A stretch of DNA of 64,000 bases from Betaproteobacteria bacterium (GTDB lineage: Bacteria > Pseudomonadota > Gammaproteobacteria > Burkholderiales > Burkholderiaceae_F), in NCBI GenBank assembly GCA_016861185.1, contig BOKW01000001.1:124001-188000 (forward strand), in the 5' to 3' direction. The stretch's first letter is position 1. The number at the start of each line of letters is the position of its first letter. This document shows positions 40,216-49,725 of this stretch, piece after piece. A program made the position numbers and the translations under genes. The notes under the pieces are model-generated. The model saw nothing but the letters and a program-made list of their open reading frames with translations, made no database searches and was not told the origin of the DNA.

Positions 40216-41376
40216 ATGTTCTTCCTGAAGCTCGTTCTCCGTAACGCTCTCCGCGCCAAGCTGCGCACGGTGCTGACCGTGCTCGGACTGGTGATCGCGC
40301 TGGTCGCGTTCGGGCTGCTGCAGACGGTCGTGAAGTCGTGGTACGCCGGCGCGGAGGCGGCCTCGGGCACGCGGCTGGTCACGCGCAACGCGATCTCGCT
40401 GGTGTTTCCGCTGCCGATCTACTACCGCGAGCGGATCCGTTCGCTCGAAGGCGTGCACGGCGTGGCGGTGTCGAACTGGTTCGGCGGCATCTGGCGCGAC
40501 GAACGCAGCTTCTTCGCGCAGTTCGCGGTCGACTCGGCGAACTTCTTCGCGATGTATCCGGAGTTCCGCTTCAAAGCCGGGGAGTGGCAGGCCTACCTGC
40601 AGGACCGCCGCGGGGCGGCGATCGGACGCCAGCTCGCCGATCTGTACGGCTTCAAGGTCGGCGACCGGCTGCCGATCCGCGGCACGATCTACCCGGGCAA
40701 CTGGGAGTTCACGGTGCGGGCGATCTACGAAGGGCGCGACGAAACGACGATCACGCGCCAGATGTACTTCCACTACGACTACCTGAACGAGTTCGTCAAG
40801 CAGCGCTTCCCGCGCGGGGCCGACCGCGTCGGCGTTTTCGTCGTCGAGATCGACGACGCGGGCCGCGCGGCCGAGGTCGCGCGCGCGATCGACGCCGAGT
40901 TCGCCAACTCGCTCGCCGAGACGCTGACCGAAACCGAAAAGGCGTTCCAGCTTTCGTTCGTCGCGATGGTCGAGACGATCATCCAGGTGATCTCGGGCGT
41001 GAGCTTCGTCGTGATCCTGATCATCCTCGCGGTCGCCGCCAACACGATGGCGATGACGGCGCGCGAGCGGCTCGCCGAGTACGCGACGCTGAAGGCGCTC
41101 GGCTTCGGCCCGGCTTTCGTCGCGCGGCTGATCCTCGCCGAAAGCGTGGCCATCGCGCTGGCCGGCGGGCTGATCGCGCTCGTCGCCACGCCGGTCGTCG
41201 CCGCCGGCTTCTTCGAGTCGGTCGGCAAGAGCGTGTTCGCGCGCTTCGAGGTGCAGCCGGTCACCTTCGCCTGGCAGATGGCGGCCGCGCTCGCGGTTGG
41301 CGCGCTCGCCGCGCTGGTGCCGATGCTGCGCGCGGCGAACGTCAAGATCGTCGACGGGCTGCGGCATGTGGGTTGA
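40216..41376 (+). CDS. FtsX-like ABC permease, first
   Basis: A 386-residue permease of the MacB/FtsX family. Helix 1 (LRTVLTVLGLVIALVAFGLL) is followed by a MacB-type periplasmic domain (about residues 40-250) and three helices near the C-terminus (SGVSFVVILIILAVAANTMAM, the AIALAGGLIALVATPVVAAGF region, and WQMAAALAVGALAALVPML). The cytoplasmic REKL-like stretch ARERLAEYATLKALGF is the coupling helix. Both flanks carry family B repeats. It probably pairs with the second permease as a heterodimer. Confidence 0.9.
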   Translation: MFFLKLVLRNALRAKLRTVLTVLGLVIALVAFGLLQTVVKSWYAGAEAASGTRLVTRNAISLVFPLPIYYRERIRSLEGVHGVAVSNWFGGIWRDERSFFAQFAVDSANFFAMYPEFRFKAGEWQAYLQDRRGAAIGRQLADLYGFKVGDRLPIRGTIYPGNWEFTVRAIYEGRDETTITRQMYFHYDYLNEFVKQRFPRGADRVGVFVVEIDDAGRAAEVARAIDAEFANSLAETLTETEKAFQLSFVAMVETIIQVISGVSFVVILIILAVAANTMAMTARERLAEYATLKALGFGPAFVARLILAESVAIALAGGLIALVATPVVAAGFFESVGKSVFARFEVQPVTFAWQMAAALAVGALAALVPMLRAANVKIVDGLRHVG

Positions 41377-41412
41377 AGTCGTGACGTCTTCGCGAGCGGC
41401 ACGGATGATTTC

Positions 41413-41480
41413 AACACCGAGACACCGAGAACACGGAGACATGCCGTTGTCTTTCTCGGTGCTCTCGGTGTCTCGGGGGT
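41413..41480. repeat. Dispersed palindromic repeat, family B, copy 2
   Basis: AACACCGAGACACCGAGAACAC forms the left arm (22 bases), with TTTCTCGGTGCTCTCGGTG and TCTCGGGGG as the right arm. It is closely similar to 40141-40209, so the first permease gene is bracketed by two copies. Recombination between them would delete that gene. Confidence 0.8.
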
Positions 41481-41491
41481 GAGAACGGACC

Positions 41492-42661
41492 ATGCGATTG
41501 CCGCTCAGCTACGTCGCGCGCAACCTGTGGGTGCGGCGGTTGACGACCGTGCTGACCGCCGGCGGCATGGCGCTCGTCGTGTTCGTGTTCGCCGCAGTGC
41601 TGATGCTCGACGCGGGTCTGAAGGCGACGCTGGTCGCGACCGGTTCGGACGCCAACGTGCTGCTCATCCGCAAGGGTGCGGAGACGGAGATCCAGAGCGG
41701 CATCGCGCGCGACCAGGCGGCGCTGATCGAAAGCCTGCCGCAGATCGCGCGCGACGCCGAAGGCCGGCCGCTCGTGTCGAAGGAAGTCGTCGTGCTGAAC
41801 TCGCTGACCAAGGTCGACACGGGGCTGCGCAGCAACGTGCCGATCCGCGGCGTGCCGCCGGTCGGGCTCGCGCTGCGCCCGCAGGTGAAGATCGTCGCCG
41901 GCCGGATGTTCCGGCCCGGGTCGAACGAGATCGTCGTCGGCGCCGCGGTCGCGCGCCAGTTCGCCGGCGTGGAAATCGGCCGTTCGCTCGCATTCGCGCA
42001 GCGGCAATGGACGGTGGTCGGCGTGTTCGACGCCGGCCGCACGGCATTCGATTCGGAGATCTGGGGCGACGCCGAGCAGCTTCTGCAGGCGTTCCGCCGC
42101 TTCGGCGGCTTCTCTTCGGTGATCGCGCGGCTCGCCTCGCCCGACGCGTTCGATGCGCTGCGCGCGGCGATCGACGCCGACCCGCGGCTCACGGTCGAGG
42201 TCAAGCGCGAGCGGAAGTTCTACGAGGACCAGTCGCGCGCGCTGTCGAACTTCATCAGCTATCTCGGCATCACGCTGTCGGTGATCTTTTCGCTTGGCGC
42301 GATCATCGGCGCGGCGATCACGATGTATGCGGCGGTCGCCACCCGCACCGGCGAGATCGGCACGCTGCGCGCGCTCGGCTTCCGCCGCCGCTCGATCCTC
42401 GCGGCGTTCCTGCTCGAGTCGCTGCTGCTGGCGGCGGCCGGCGGCGTCGTGGGGCTGGCCGGCGCAACCTTCCTGCAGGCGATCACGATCTCGACGACCA
42501 ACTTCCAGTCGTTCTCCGAGCTGGCTTTCTCCTTCGCGCTGACGCCGCGCATCGTCGTCGACAGCCTGGTCTTCGCGCTCGTGATGGGGCTCGTCGGCGG
42601 CGTGCTGCCCGCGGTCAAGGCGAGCCGGATGAAGATCGTCGACGCGCTGCGCGCCGACTGA
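41492..42661 (+). CDS. FtsX-like ABC permease, second
   Basis: A 389-residue permease with the same four-helix plan as the preceding one. Helix 1 is LTAGGMALVVFVFAAVLML; a MacB-type periplasmic domain follows (LLIRKGAETEIQSG, GVPPVGLALRPQVKIVAGR). Three C-terminal helices follow, including LGITLSVIFSLGAIIGAAITMY and AAGGVVGLAGATFLQA. The coupling segment reads TRTGEIGTLRALGFRRRSI. The paralogues are clearly diverged, consistent with a heterodimeric transporter. Confidence 0.9.
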   Translation: MRLPLSYVARNLWVRRLTTVLTAGGMALVVFVFAAVLMLDAGLKATLVATGSDANVLLIRKGAETEIQSGIARDQAALIESLPQIARDAEGRPLVSKEVVVLNSLTKVDTGLRSNVPIRGVPPVGLALRPQVKIVAGRMFRPGSNEIVVGAAVARQFAGVEIGRSLAFAQRQWTVVGVFDAGRTAFDSEIWGDAEQLLQAFRRFGGFSSVIARLASPDAFDALRAAIDADPRLTVEVKRERKFYEDQSRALSNFISYLGITLSVIFSLGAIIGAAITMYAAVATRTGEIGTLRALGFRRRSILAAFLLESLLLAAAGGVVGLAGATFLQAITISTTNFQSFSELAFSFALTPRIVVDSLVFALVMGLVGGVLPAVKASRMKIVDALRAD

Positions 42662-42662
42662 T

Positions 42663-44954
42663 TCAGCCGCTCGCCGGTTCGCGTTCGTCGCGCGGCGGGA
42701 AAGGCGCCAGCCATGCGACGCAGAGGAAGACGAGCCCCGCGGCGATCAGCGCGACGATGTTGCCGAGTTCGCCGAGCGAACCGAAGTCGAAGAGCACCAG
42801 CTTGACCGCGGCGGCGACGAGCAGCGACGCGCCGGCAAGCCAGGTCGCGCGCGAGCGCACGTGCGCGCTCCAAGCGGCGAGCCCGCCGCCCGCCACCGCC
42901 CAGGTCAGCGAGACGACGGCCGGCAGCTTCATCCGCACGAGGTCGAGCACGGTCAGCACCGCGCGTTCGGGGCCGAACAGCCGCAGCAGCGTGGCCTGCG
43001 TTACGAGCGCGATGCCGGCGACCAGCAACGCGCCGAGCGCGCGCGCATGCGGGCGTTCGCGCGCCAACGCGCTCGCGGTGGCCGCGCCGAGGACGGCGAG
43101 CCCGCCGCCCTCGACCAGCACGGCCCACAAGGTCCGCTCGATCCGCACGAGTGTCGATGCGGCGATCGCCAGCGCGGCGAGCGCCGCGGCGACCGGTACC
43201 ACCGTTTCGTCCCAGCTCGCGCTGCGTGCGTTTGCCAGCCGTGCCAGCACCTGCGCGGCGAAGGTCGCGGCGATCAGACCCGCGGCGACGAAATACGCGC
43301 TGCGCGGCGCGAGCGCGGCCTCGAGCGCGATCAGCCAGGGCGCGGCAAGCAACGGCAGCGCCGCGAGCGCGAGCGCGGTCGTTGCGTCGAGCGGCTCCGC
43401 GCGGCGTGCCGTGGCCCAGGCGAGCGCGGCGGCCGTGAGCGGCGCAGCGACGACGCCGACGCGCAGCCAGTTCAATTCGGCGCTCCACGCGGCCCAGGTG
43501 GCGGTCGCCAGCAGCAGCGCGAGCAGCACGGCGACGACGCCGGCGCGCACGCCGGCCCTGGCGTACAGCAGCGCGTAAGCGAGCGCGGCGCCGCAGACCG
43601 CGGCGAAGACGTACTGCGGCAACGCTTCGAGGTTCAGCCGCAGCAGCTCGGCGACCAGCGCGAGCAGCGCCCACGCGATCGCGGCGACCGAAAAGACGTT
43701 CGCGTAGTCGAGCGCGCGGCGCCGGGCGATCGATCCCGCCGCGCCGAGCAGCGCCGCGGCCGCGAGCCGTTCGGCAAAGTTGCGGTTGGCGAAGACCGCG
43801 CCCGCCGTGCCGTCGAGCACCGAGCCGAACACGTGCAGCGTCGCGAGCGCGCCGATTGCGAAGCAGACGAATTCCTGCGCTTCGCGGCCGAAGCCGAGCT
43901 GCGGCGCGGCGGCAAGCAACACGACCGCCGCGCCGAGTGCGACCAGCGTCCATGGCACGTCGCGCAGCGCGAGCAGCAGGGCGGCCGCAAGCAGCAGTGC
44001 GCCGATCGCGCCGTGCGCGGCTGCGCCCGGACGCCGCAGCGCGCGCAGCACGAACGCGGCGACGACCCATATCGCCGCCAGCGCGGCGAGTCCGAGTGAG
44101 CCTTCGATGTCGATGCGCGGCGCGATCGCCAGCGTCAGCGCGGCGGCGACGAGCGGCAGCAGCGCGCGGTGGGCGAGGTCGGCGTGCACCTGCCAGCGCG
44201 CGGCGAGCGCGCGCGACTCGGCGAGCGGCATCGCCACGTGCAGCGCGACGAGTACCAGCAGCAGCGGCTGCATCGTCGCGTAGTACGCGGGCTGGTAGTA
44301 CGCGCGTGTCCAGCCGAAGAACAGTCCGCCCGCGAGCGTGAACAGGAAGCTCAGGTGGATCAGCGCGCGCCAGCCGCGCGCGCGCACCAGCAGCAGCGCG
44401 AACGCCGACGCGGCGACGTAGTAGCCGTAGACGGCGGCCGGCGACGGCGCGCCGAACGCGAACGCCGGCGCGACAAAGGCACCGGCCAGCGCGAGCACCG
44501 CGACCGACAGCGCATGGGCCTGCGTCGCGAACACGCCGGCGGCGATCGAAACCATCGCCATCGCCGCGAGCGCCTGCATGCTCTCGACGTAGCCGAACAG
44601 CGCGTAGGCGCTGTACGCGGTCAGGTACAGCGTGGCGAACGCCGCACCGGCCAGCGCGAGATGCAGCGCGCGCTGCACCGACGCGCGCAACGCGAACGAC
44701 GCGCCGCCGAGCACGAACGCGGCGACGAGCCCGCTCGCGAGCTTCGCCGCCGGTGCGACCTGCAGGTTCAGCAGCGCGTAACGCAGCAGCGCGCCGACCC
44801 CGAGGATCAGCAGTCCCGCACCGACCTTGGCCGGCCAGTTGCCGTGCGTGAGCCAGCGCCACAGGCCGAGCGGCTGCGCGCCGCGCGGCGTTTCGTAGGC
44901 GAGCAGTGCGGCGAACAGCAGCGCGATCGAAGCGAAGAAGGCCAGCGCAATCAT
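42663..44954 (-). CDS. DUF2339 polytopic membrane protein
   Basis: A 763-residue, very hydrophobic protein with more than twenty predicted helices. The DUF2339 landmark is GNWPAKVGAGLLILGVGALLRY near the N-terminus. The C-terminus ends in a short charged tail. Start ATG 44954 is chosen because the extra codons of the longer frame are not membrane-like. Its end lies one base from the end of the second permease gene (convergent). Family function is unknown. Confidence 0.85.
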   Translation of the reverse strand: MIALAFFASIALLFAALLAYETPRGAQPLGLWRWLTHGNWPAKVGAGLLILGVGALLRYALLNLQVAPAAKLASGLVAAFVLGGASFALRASVQRALHLALAGAAFATLYLTAYSAYALFGYVESMQALAAMAMVSIAAGVFATQAHALSVAVLALAGAFVAPAFAFGAPSPAAVYGYYVAASAFALLLVRARGWRALIHLSFLFTLAGGLFFGWTRAYYQPAYYATMQPLLLVLVALHVAMPLAESRALAARWQVHADLAHRALLPLVAAALTLAIAPRIDIEGSLGLAALAAIWVVAAFVLRALRRPGAAAHGAIGALLLAAALLLALRDVPWTLVALGAAVVLLAAAPQLGFGREAQEFVCFAIGALATLHVFGSVLDGTAGAVFANRNFAERLAAAALLGAAGSIARRRALDYANVFSVAAIAWALLALVAELLRLNLEALPQYVFAAVCGAALAYALLYARAGVRAGVVAVLLALLLATATWAAWSAELNWLRVGVVAAPLTAAALAWATARRAEPLDATTALALAALPLLAAPWLIALEAALAPRSAYFVAAGLIAATFAAQVLARLANARSASWDETVVPVAAALAALAIAASTLVRIERTLWAVLVEGGGLAVLGAATASALARERPHARALGALLVAGIALVTQATLLRLFGPERAVLTVLDLVRMKLPAVVSLTWAVAGGGLAAWSAHVRSRATWLAGASLLVAAAVKLVLFDFGSLGELGNIVALIAAGLVFLCVAWLAPFPPRDEREPASG

Positions 44955-45164
44955 CGTCGTTTGCACCCGCAGCGGGTGTCCGGAGTCGAGGTGCGGCGAT
45001 TGTTCGCCGCGAAACGAAGCCGGCTCCAGCGCGCAGACAGCAGGTATCGACACGCGCTACCGCGCGTCGCGGCCTGCGCCACGGCGTGTTCGTCGATTGA
45101 AGCGCCACGCAGCCGCGCGGAGCATCCGTCGCACGGGCATGTGCCCGGGCCTCAGGAGGAAACG

Positions 45165-45629
45165 ATGGAATCGCGAATCGCTTCGACCGCACTGCGCGCA
45201 GGGGTTGCGTTGGTCGCGGCGGCAACCGCCGGCTGCGTCGTCGTACCGGTCAATCCCGACGGCAGCATCTATCAAGGGCCGGTCGCCGCGTATCCGGCGG
45301 TAGCGGTGCCGGCAGCGCCGACGAGCCTCACGCTGCCGGTCCGCCTTTATCCGACCAACGAGCCGGCCGCGGCGACCGGCATGGTGAGCGGCACCGTCGT
45401 CAACAACCTGAACGGCAAGGGCACGTTCACGCTGAACGTCGGCGGCGAAACGATGTCGGGCGAGGCCACGCGCAGCGGCGGCGCGACGAGCCGGCAGGGG
45501 GTCGCCAATGCGTTCGGCGCGCGCGGCAGCTACGCGAACTGCCAGTACACGATGAACACGAACGCGCAAGGCACCGGCCGCTGCACCTTCTCCAACGGCG
45601 CGACTTACCAGCTGCACATCGGCGGCTAG
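45165..45629 (+). CDS. Hypothetical lipoprotein
   Basis: A 154-residue protein with a lipoprotein signal: positive start, hydrophobic stretch VALVAAATAGC and lipidated Cys24. The mature part is Pro/Ala rich, then a small beta-rich domain (GMVSGTVVNNLNGKGTFTLNVGGETMSGEATR) with two cysteines (NCQYT and GRCTF) that could form a disulfide. GGAGGA lies four bases before the ATG. No family assignment. It diverges from the DUF2339 gene across a gap of about 210 bases. Confidence 0.8.
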   Translation: MESRIASTALRAGVALVAAATAGCVVVPVNPDGSIYQGPVAAYPAVAVPAAPTSLTLPVRLYPTNEPAAATGMVSGTVVNNLNGKGTFTLNVGGETMSGEATRSGGATSRQGVANAFGARGSYANCQYTMNTNAQGTGRCTFSNGATYQLHIGG

Positions 45630-45716
45630 GCGCCGCCCGTGCGCGCGGCGCGCAGCCGCGGGTATGCTTGTCGCCCGGGTCGAATGCCAAACACAACGCC
45701 TCCCGTGGAGATGAGC

Positions 45717-46685
45717 ATGAAACGCCGTGAGTTTTCGCTCGCCGCGCTCGGCGCGGCGAGCGCGCTGCAGTTCCCGCTGATCCGCGCCGTGCACGCGCAG
45801 TCGCTCGGCACGCTGAAGATGATGATTCCGGCCAACCCGGGCGGCGGCTGGGATCAGACCGGTCGCGCGTTGGCGGCCGCGATGCAGGCGGCGAAGGTCG
45901 TGCAGTCGGTCCAGTTCGACAACAAGGGCGGCGCGGCCGGAACGATCGGACTGGCGCAGTTCGTCAATGCGGCGAAAGGCGATCCGCACGCGGTGCTGAT
46001 CGGCGGCATGGTGATGGTCGGCGGCATCATCCTGAACAAGTCGCCGGTCGATCTTTCGATGGTCACGCCGATCGCCCGTCTGACCAGCGAATACGAGGTG
46101 ATCGTCGTCCCGGCCAACTCGCCGCACAAGACGATGGGCGACCTGGTCAAGGCGTTCAAGGCGGATCCGGGCAAGGTCGCGTGGGGAGGCGGCTCGGCCG
46201 GCGGCACCGACCATATCCTGATCGGGCTGATCGCGAAGGCGGTCGGCGCCGATCCGGCGAAGATCAACTACGTGCCCTTCAAGGGCGGCGGCGAGGCGAT
46301 CGCGGCGATCGTCGGCGGCCACGTCGCGGCCGGCGTGTCCGGGCTCGGAGAGTTCGCCGAGCACATCGAGGCCGGCCGCATGCGCGCGCTCGCGGTGTCT
46401 TCGCCCGAACGGCTCGAGGGGATCCCGACGCTGAAGGAGCAAGGCATCGACGTCGTGCTCGGCAACTGGCGCGGTATCTTCGCCGCGCCGGGCATCACGG
46501 CCGCGCAGCGCGATGCGCTGATCGCGGCGGTCCGGACGGCGACCGAGTCGGCAGCGTGGAAGGACACGCTCGCGCGACTCGGCTGGGACGCGTGGTTCCT
46601 GGCCGGCGACGACTTCAAGAAGTTCCTCGACGACGACGTCAAGCGCATCGGCGCGATCATCGATTCGCTCGGGCTGAAGAAGTAG
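45717..46685 (+). CDS. Tripartite tricarboxylate transporter receptor (TctC/Bug family)
   Basis: A 322-residue periplasmic solute receptor. The signal MKRREFSLAALGAASAL has a twin-arginine look. The mature start MMIPANPGGGWDQTGRALAAAM and segment NKGGAAGTIGLAQF are Bug/TctC hallmarks. ATG 45717 has GTGGAG at a proper distance; ATG 45711 is in frame but too close to it. Followed by TctB and TctA genes, so all three subunits of one carboxylate uptake system are present. The ligand is unknown. Confidence 0.93.
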   Translation: MKRREFSLAALGAASALQFPLIRAVHAQSLGTLKMMIPANPGGGWDQTGRALAAAMQAAKVVQSVQFDNKGGAAGTIGLAQFVNAAKGDPHAVLIGGMVMVGGIILNKSPVDLSMVTPIARLTSEYEVIVVPANSPHKTMGDLVKAFKADPGKVAWGGGSAGGTDHILIGLIAKAVGADPAKINYVPFKGGGEAIAAIVGGHVAAGVSGLGEFAEHIEAGRMRALAVSSPERLEGIPTLKEQGIDVVLGNWRGIFAAPGITAAQRDALIAAVRTATESAAWKDTLARLGWDAWFLAGDDFKKFLDDDVKRIGAIIDSLGLKK

Positions 46686-46689
46686 CGCG

Positions 46690-47202
46690 ATGCCGCCCGT
46701 GCGTCGTGGGGCGCGCGCCGAGCTCGTGCTTTCGCTCGGCGTGCTGGCGCTCGGCATCGCCGCGGCGGTCGTCGCGTGGCGGCTGCCGGAGGCAGGCGGG
46801 TATGCGCGCATCGGCCCGAACTTCGTTCCGAAGCTCGTCGCCGGCGGGCTGATCCTGCTCGGGATCTGGCTGCTGGTGGAACGCTTCACCGGCGGCTGGC
46901 GTTCGCCCGTCGCCGACGATGCGGCCGAGCGCGGCGAACATCCCTTCGTGCCGCAAGCGTTCGGCTGGATCAGCGCGGGGCTGTTCGCGCAGATGGCGCT
47001 GATCAACACGGCGGGCTTCGTGCTCGCGGCGGGGGTGCTTTTCGTCTGCGTGGCGCGCGGCTTCGGCAGCCGGCGCTGGTTGCGGGATCTCGCCGTCGGT
47101 GTGGCGTTCGGGTTCGCGATCTTCGCGTTCTTCGTGTACCTGCTGAACGTTAATCTGCCGGCGGGCTGGCTGAAGCCGCTGCTCGGCGCCGCGGGCACAT
47201 GA
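46690..47202 (+). CDS. Tripartite tricarboxylate transporter small subunit (TctB family)
   Basis: A 170-residue membrane protein with four predicted helices, starting with [22 protein letters not shown] and the family motif [22 protein letters not shown]. It lies four bases after the receptor gene, and its stop overlaps the TctA start by four bases. It is the small, poorly conserved membrane subunit needed with TctA for transport. Confidence 0.9.
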   Translation: MPPVRRGARAELVLSLGVLALGIAAAVVAWRLPEAGGYARIGPNFVPKLVAGGLILLGIWLLVERFTGGWRSPVADDAAERGEHPFVPQAFGWISAGLFAQMALINTAGFVLAAGVLFVCVARGFGSRRWLRDLAVGVAFGFAIFAFFVYLLNVNLPAGWLKPLLGAAGT

Positions 47203-48719
47203 GCGAGACCTTCAGCGCGCTGGTTGCGGGATTCGGCGTCGCGCTGGCGCCGATCAACCTGCTGTGGGGATTCGTCGGCGTCACGCTCGGCACCGCGGTC
47301 GGGGTATTGCCCGGCGTGGGCCCGGCGTTGACGGTGGCGATGCTGCTGCCGCTGACGGTCAAACTCGACCCGACCGGCGCCTTGATCATGTTCGCGGGCA
47401 TCTACTACGGCGCGATGTACGGCGGATCGACGACGACGATCCTGCTGAACACGCCGGGCGAGTCCGGCTCGATCGCGACCGCGCTCGAGGGCAACCGGAT
47501 GGCCAGGCGCGGCCGCGCGGGGCCGGCGCTGGCGACGGCGGCGATCGGCTCGTTCGTCGCGGGAACGATCGCGACCGTGCTGCTGACGCTGCTCGCGCCG
47601 TTGATCGTCGAGGTGGCGCTGAAGTTCGGACCGACCGAGTACTTCGCGTTGATGGTGTTCGCTTTCGTCACCGTCGCCGCCGTGCTCGGCGCATCGACGG
47701 TACGCGGGCTGACGGCGCTTTTCGTTGGGCTGCTGCTCGGGCTGGTCGGCATCGACGAGCAGACCGGACAGATGCGCTTCGCTTTCGGCGTGCCCGAGCT
47801 GCTCGACGGCATCGACGTCGTCGTGCTCGCGGTCGGTTTGTTCGCGGTCGGAGAGGCGCTGTACGTCGCCGCTTACCAGAGCCGGGTCCGCGAAGAGATG
47901 GAGAAGATGTCGGGCTCGCTGTGGATGTCGCGCGACGACTGGCGCCGTTCGTGGCCGGCGTGGCTGCGCGCGACTGCGATCGGCTTTCCGTTCGGCACGA
48001 TCCCGGCCGGCGGCGCGGAGATCCCGACGTTCCTGTCGTACGCGACCGAAAAGAAGCTCAGCAAGCACCCGGACGAATTCGGCCACGGCGCGATCGAAGG
48101 CGTGGCCGGACCCGAGGCGGCCAACAACGCGGCCGCCACCGGCGTGCTTGTGCCGCTGCTGACGCTCGGCATTCCGACCTCGGCGACCGCGGCGATCCTG
48201 CTCGCGGCCTTCCAGAACTACGGATTGCAGCCGGGCCCGCTGCTGTTCCAGACGCAGGGCGCGCTCGTCTGGGGCCTGATCGCGAGCCTGTACGTCGGCA
48301 ACGTGTTGCTGCTGGTGCTGAACCTGCCGCTGATCGGCCTGTGGGTCAGGGTTCTGACGATCCCCAAGCCGCTGCTGTACGGCGGCATTCTGGTGTTCGC
48401 GACACTCGGCGCCTACAGCCTGCACCAGTCGGTGGTCGATCTGGTCACGCTTTACGTGTTCGGGTTGCTCGGTTTCCTGATGCGGCGCTGGGGCTTTCCC
48501 GTCGCACCGGCGGTCATCGGGCTGATCCTCGGGCCGCTGGCGGAATCGCAGTTCCGGCGGGCGCTCGCGATCAGCCAGGGTGATCCTTCGGTGTTCTTGA
48601 CGCATCCGATCTCGGCGGCGCTGCTGGCGCTGACCGCGCTGCTGGTGCTCGTGCCCTGGGTCGTCAAGGTGCGGCGCGAGTGGCGCGCGCGCCGTTCGTC
48701 CGCGCCGACGCACGGTTGA
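47199..48719 (+). CDS. Tripartite tricarboxylate transporter large subunit (TctA family)
   Basis: A 506-residue polytopic permease of about twelve helices. The TctA signatures are [40 protein letters not shown] near the N-terminus, and [22 protein letters not shown] in the middle. ATG overlaps the TctB stop. It forms the sodium- or proton-coupled channel that takes solute from the TctC-like receptor. Confidence 0.95.
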   Translation: MSETFSALVAGFGVALAPINLLWGFVGVTLGTAVGVLPGVGPALTVAMLLPLTVKLDPTGALIMFAGIYYGAMYGGSTTTILLNTPGESGSIATALEGNRMARRGRAGPALATAAIGSFVAGTIATVLLTLLAPLIVEVALKFGPTEYFALMVFAFVTVAAVLGASTVRGLTALFVGLLLGLVGIDEQTGQMRFAFGVPELLDGIDVVVLAVGLFAVGEALYVAAYQSRVREEMEKMSGSLWMSRDDWRRSWPAWLRATAIGFPFGTIPAGGAEIPTFLSYATEKKLSKHPDEFGHGAIEGVAGPEAANNAAATGVLVPLLTLGIPTSATAAILLAAFQNYGLQPGPLLFQTQGALVWGLIASLYVGNVLLLVLNLPLIGLWVRVLTIPKPLLYGGILVFATLGAYSLHQSVVDLVTLYVFGLLGFLMRRWGFPVAPAVIGLILGPLAESQFRRALAISQGDPSVFLTHPISAALLALTALLVLVPWVVKVRREWRARRSSAPTHG

Positions 48720-48834
48720 GTCGCTTGGTCGGCGCGCGCGCCGCGGATTCTTCGGCTTCGCGCGCAGAATCCCGCCGTTAGAATCCGCTCCAACGTCATC
48801 CGCAAGCCCGCCGGCGGCGTTGTCGCAGTTCCCC

Positions 48835-49725
48835 ATGAAGTTCGTTGCGCGCCTGGTCATCGTCACGACGCTCGTCGCCGTCGGCGCGACCGGCTGCGCG
48901 TCGCTCGACGGCTGGCAGCGCAAGGCGATCTTCCAGCACACCTCGTCCGATCGCTTCGTGCACATCGCGGCGCCGGACGCGGCCGAAACCTACGATCTGC
49001 CGCTCGCCAACGGCGACAAGGTACACGCGTGGTACTTGCGCGCCGACGCCGCCGAAGCGCCGACCGTGCTGTTCCTGCACGGCGCGCGCCGCAACCTGAA
49101 CGGCAGCGCGTCGCGCATCACGCACTGGCAGTCGCTCGGCTTCAACGTGCTGGCGATCGACTACCGCGGCTTCGGCCGCTCCACGCCGATCCTGCCGAGC
49201 GAGGCGAGCGCGATCGAGGACACGCGGCGTGCGTTCGAAGAGCTGAAACGGCGCGAGCCCGATCCGGCCAGGCGCTTCGTCTACGGCTACAGCCTGGGCG
49301 GCGCGCTCGCGATCGAGCTGGCCGCGCACGAGGACGAGATCGCCGGCGTCGTGATCGAGTCGTCATTCACCAGCATCCCCGACCTGGTGCGCACGACCAA
49401 ATGGGGCTGGCTGCCCTTCGTCCGCCTGCTGGTGACGCAGGATTTCGATTCCCTCGGGCGGATCGCGCGCGTCAACGAACCCTTGCTGTTCCTGCACGGC
49501 ACCTCCGACGGCGTGGTGCCGCACGCGATGGCCGACCGCCTGTACGCCGCCGCGGTCGGCGTTCCGGCCGAATACAAGCGCGTCGTCAAGATCGAAGGCG
49601 CCAGCCATCGCGGCGTGATCGGCGTCGGCGGCGCGCACTACGACCGCGCGGTCCGTGACTTCGCCGCGCAGGCGAGCCGCGCGGCCGCCGCGACCCTGTC
49701 CGCATCGGCGGCCGTCGTTCGTTGA
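48835..49725 (+). CDS. Alpha/beta-hydrolase lipoprotein
   Basis: A 296-residue hydrolase of the BAAT/DUF-like serine aminopeptidase group. The signal ends with lipobox VGATGC, so it is lipid anchored. FLHGARRNLNGSASR provides the oxyanion site, YGYSLGGALAIEL the nucleophile serine, HGTSDGVVPHAMA the aspartate and EGASHRGV the histidine. The substrate is unknown. A TAGAAT-like box occurs about 55 bases upstream. It overlaps the next gene by four bases through a TTGA junction. Confidence 0.87.
   Translation: MKFVARLVIVTTLVAVGATGCASLDGWQRKAIFQHTSSDRFVHIAAPDAAETYDLPLANGDKVHAWYLRADAAEAPTVLFLHGARRNLNGSASRITHWQSLGFNVLAIDYRGFGRSTPILPSEASAIEDTRRAFEELKRREPDPARRFVYGYSLGGALAIELAAHEDEIAGVVIESSFTSIPDLVRTTKWGWLPFVRLLVTQDFDSLGRIARVNEPLLFLHGTSDGVVPHAMADRLYAAAVGVPAEYKRVVKIEGASHRGVIGVGGAHYDRAVRDFAAQASRAAAATLSASAAVVR

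Noticed and set aside
45057..48965. A 1302-codon minus-strand open frame over the tricarboxylate transporter genes
   Set aside because: Antisense shadow of recognised TctC/B/A genes with compositional bias and no recognisable family.
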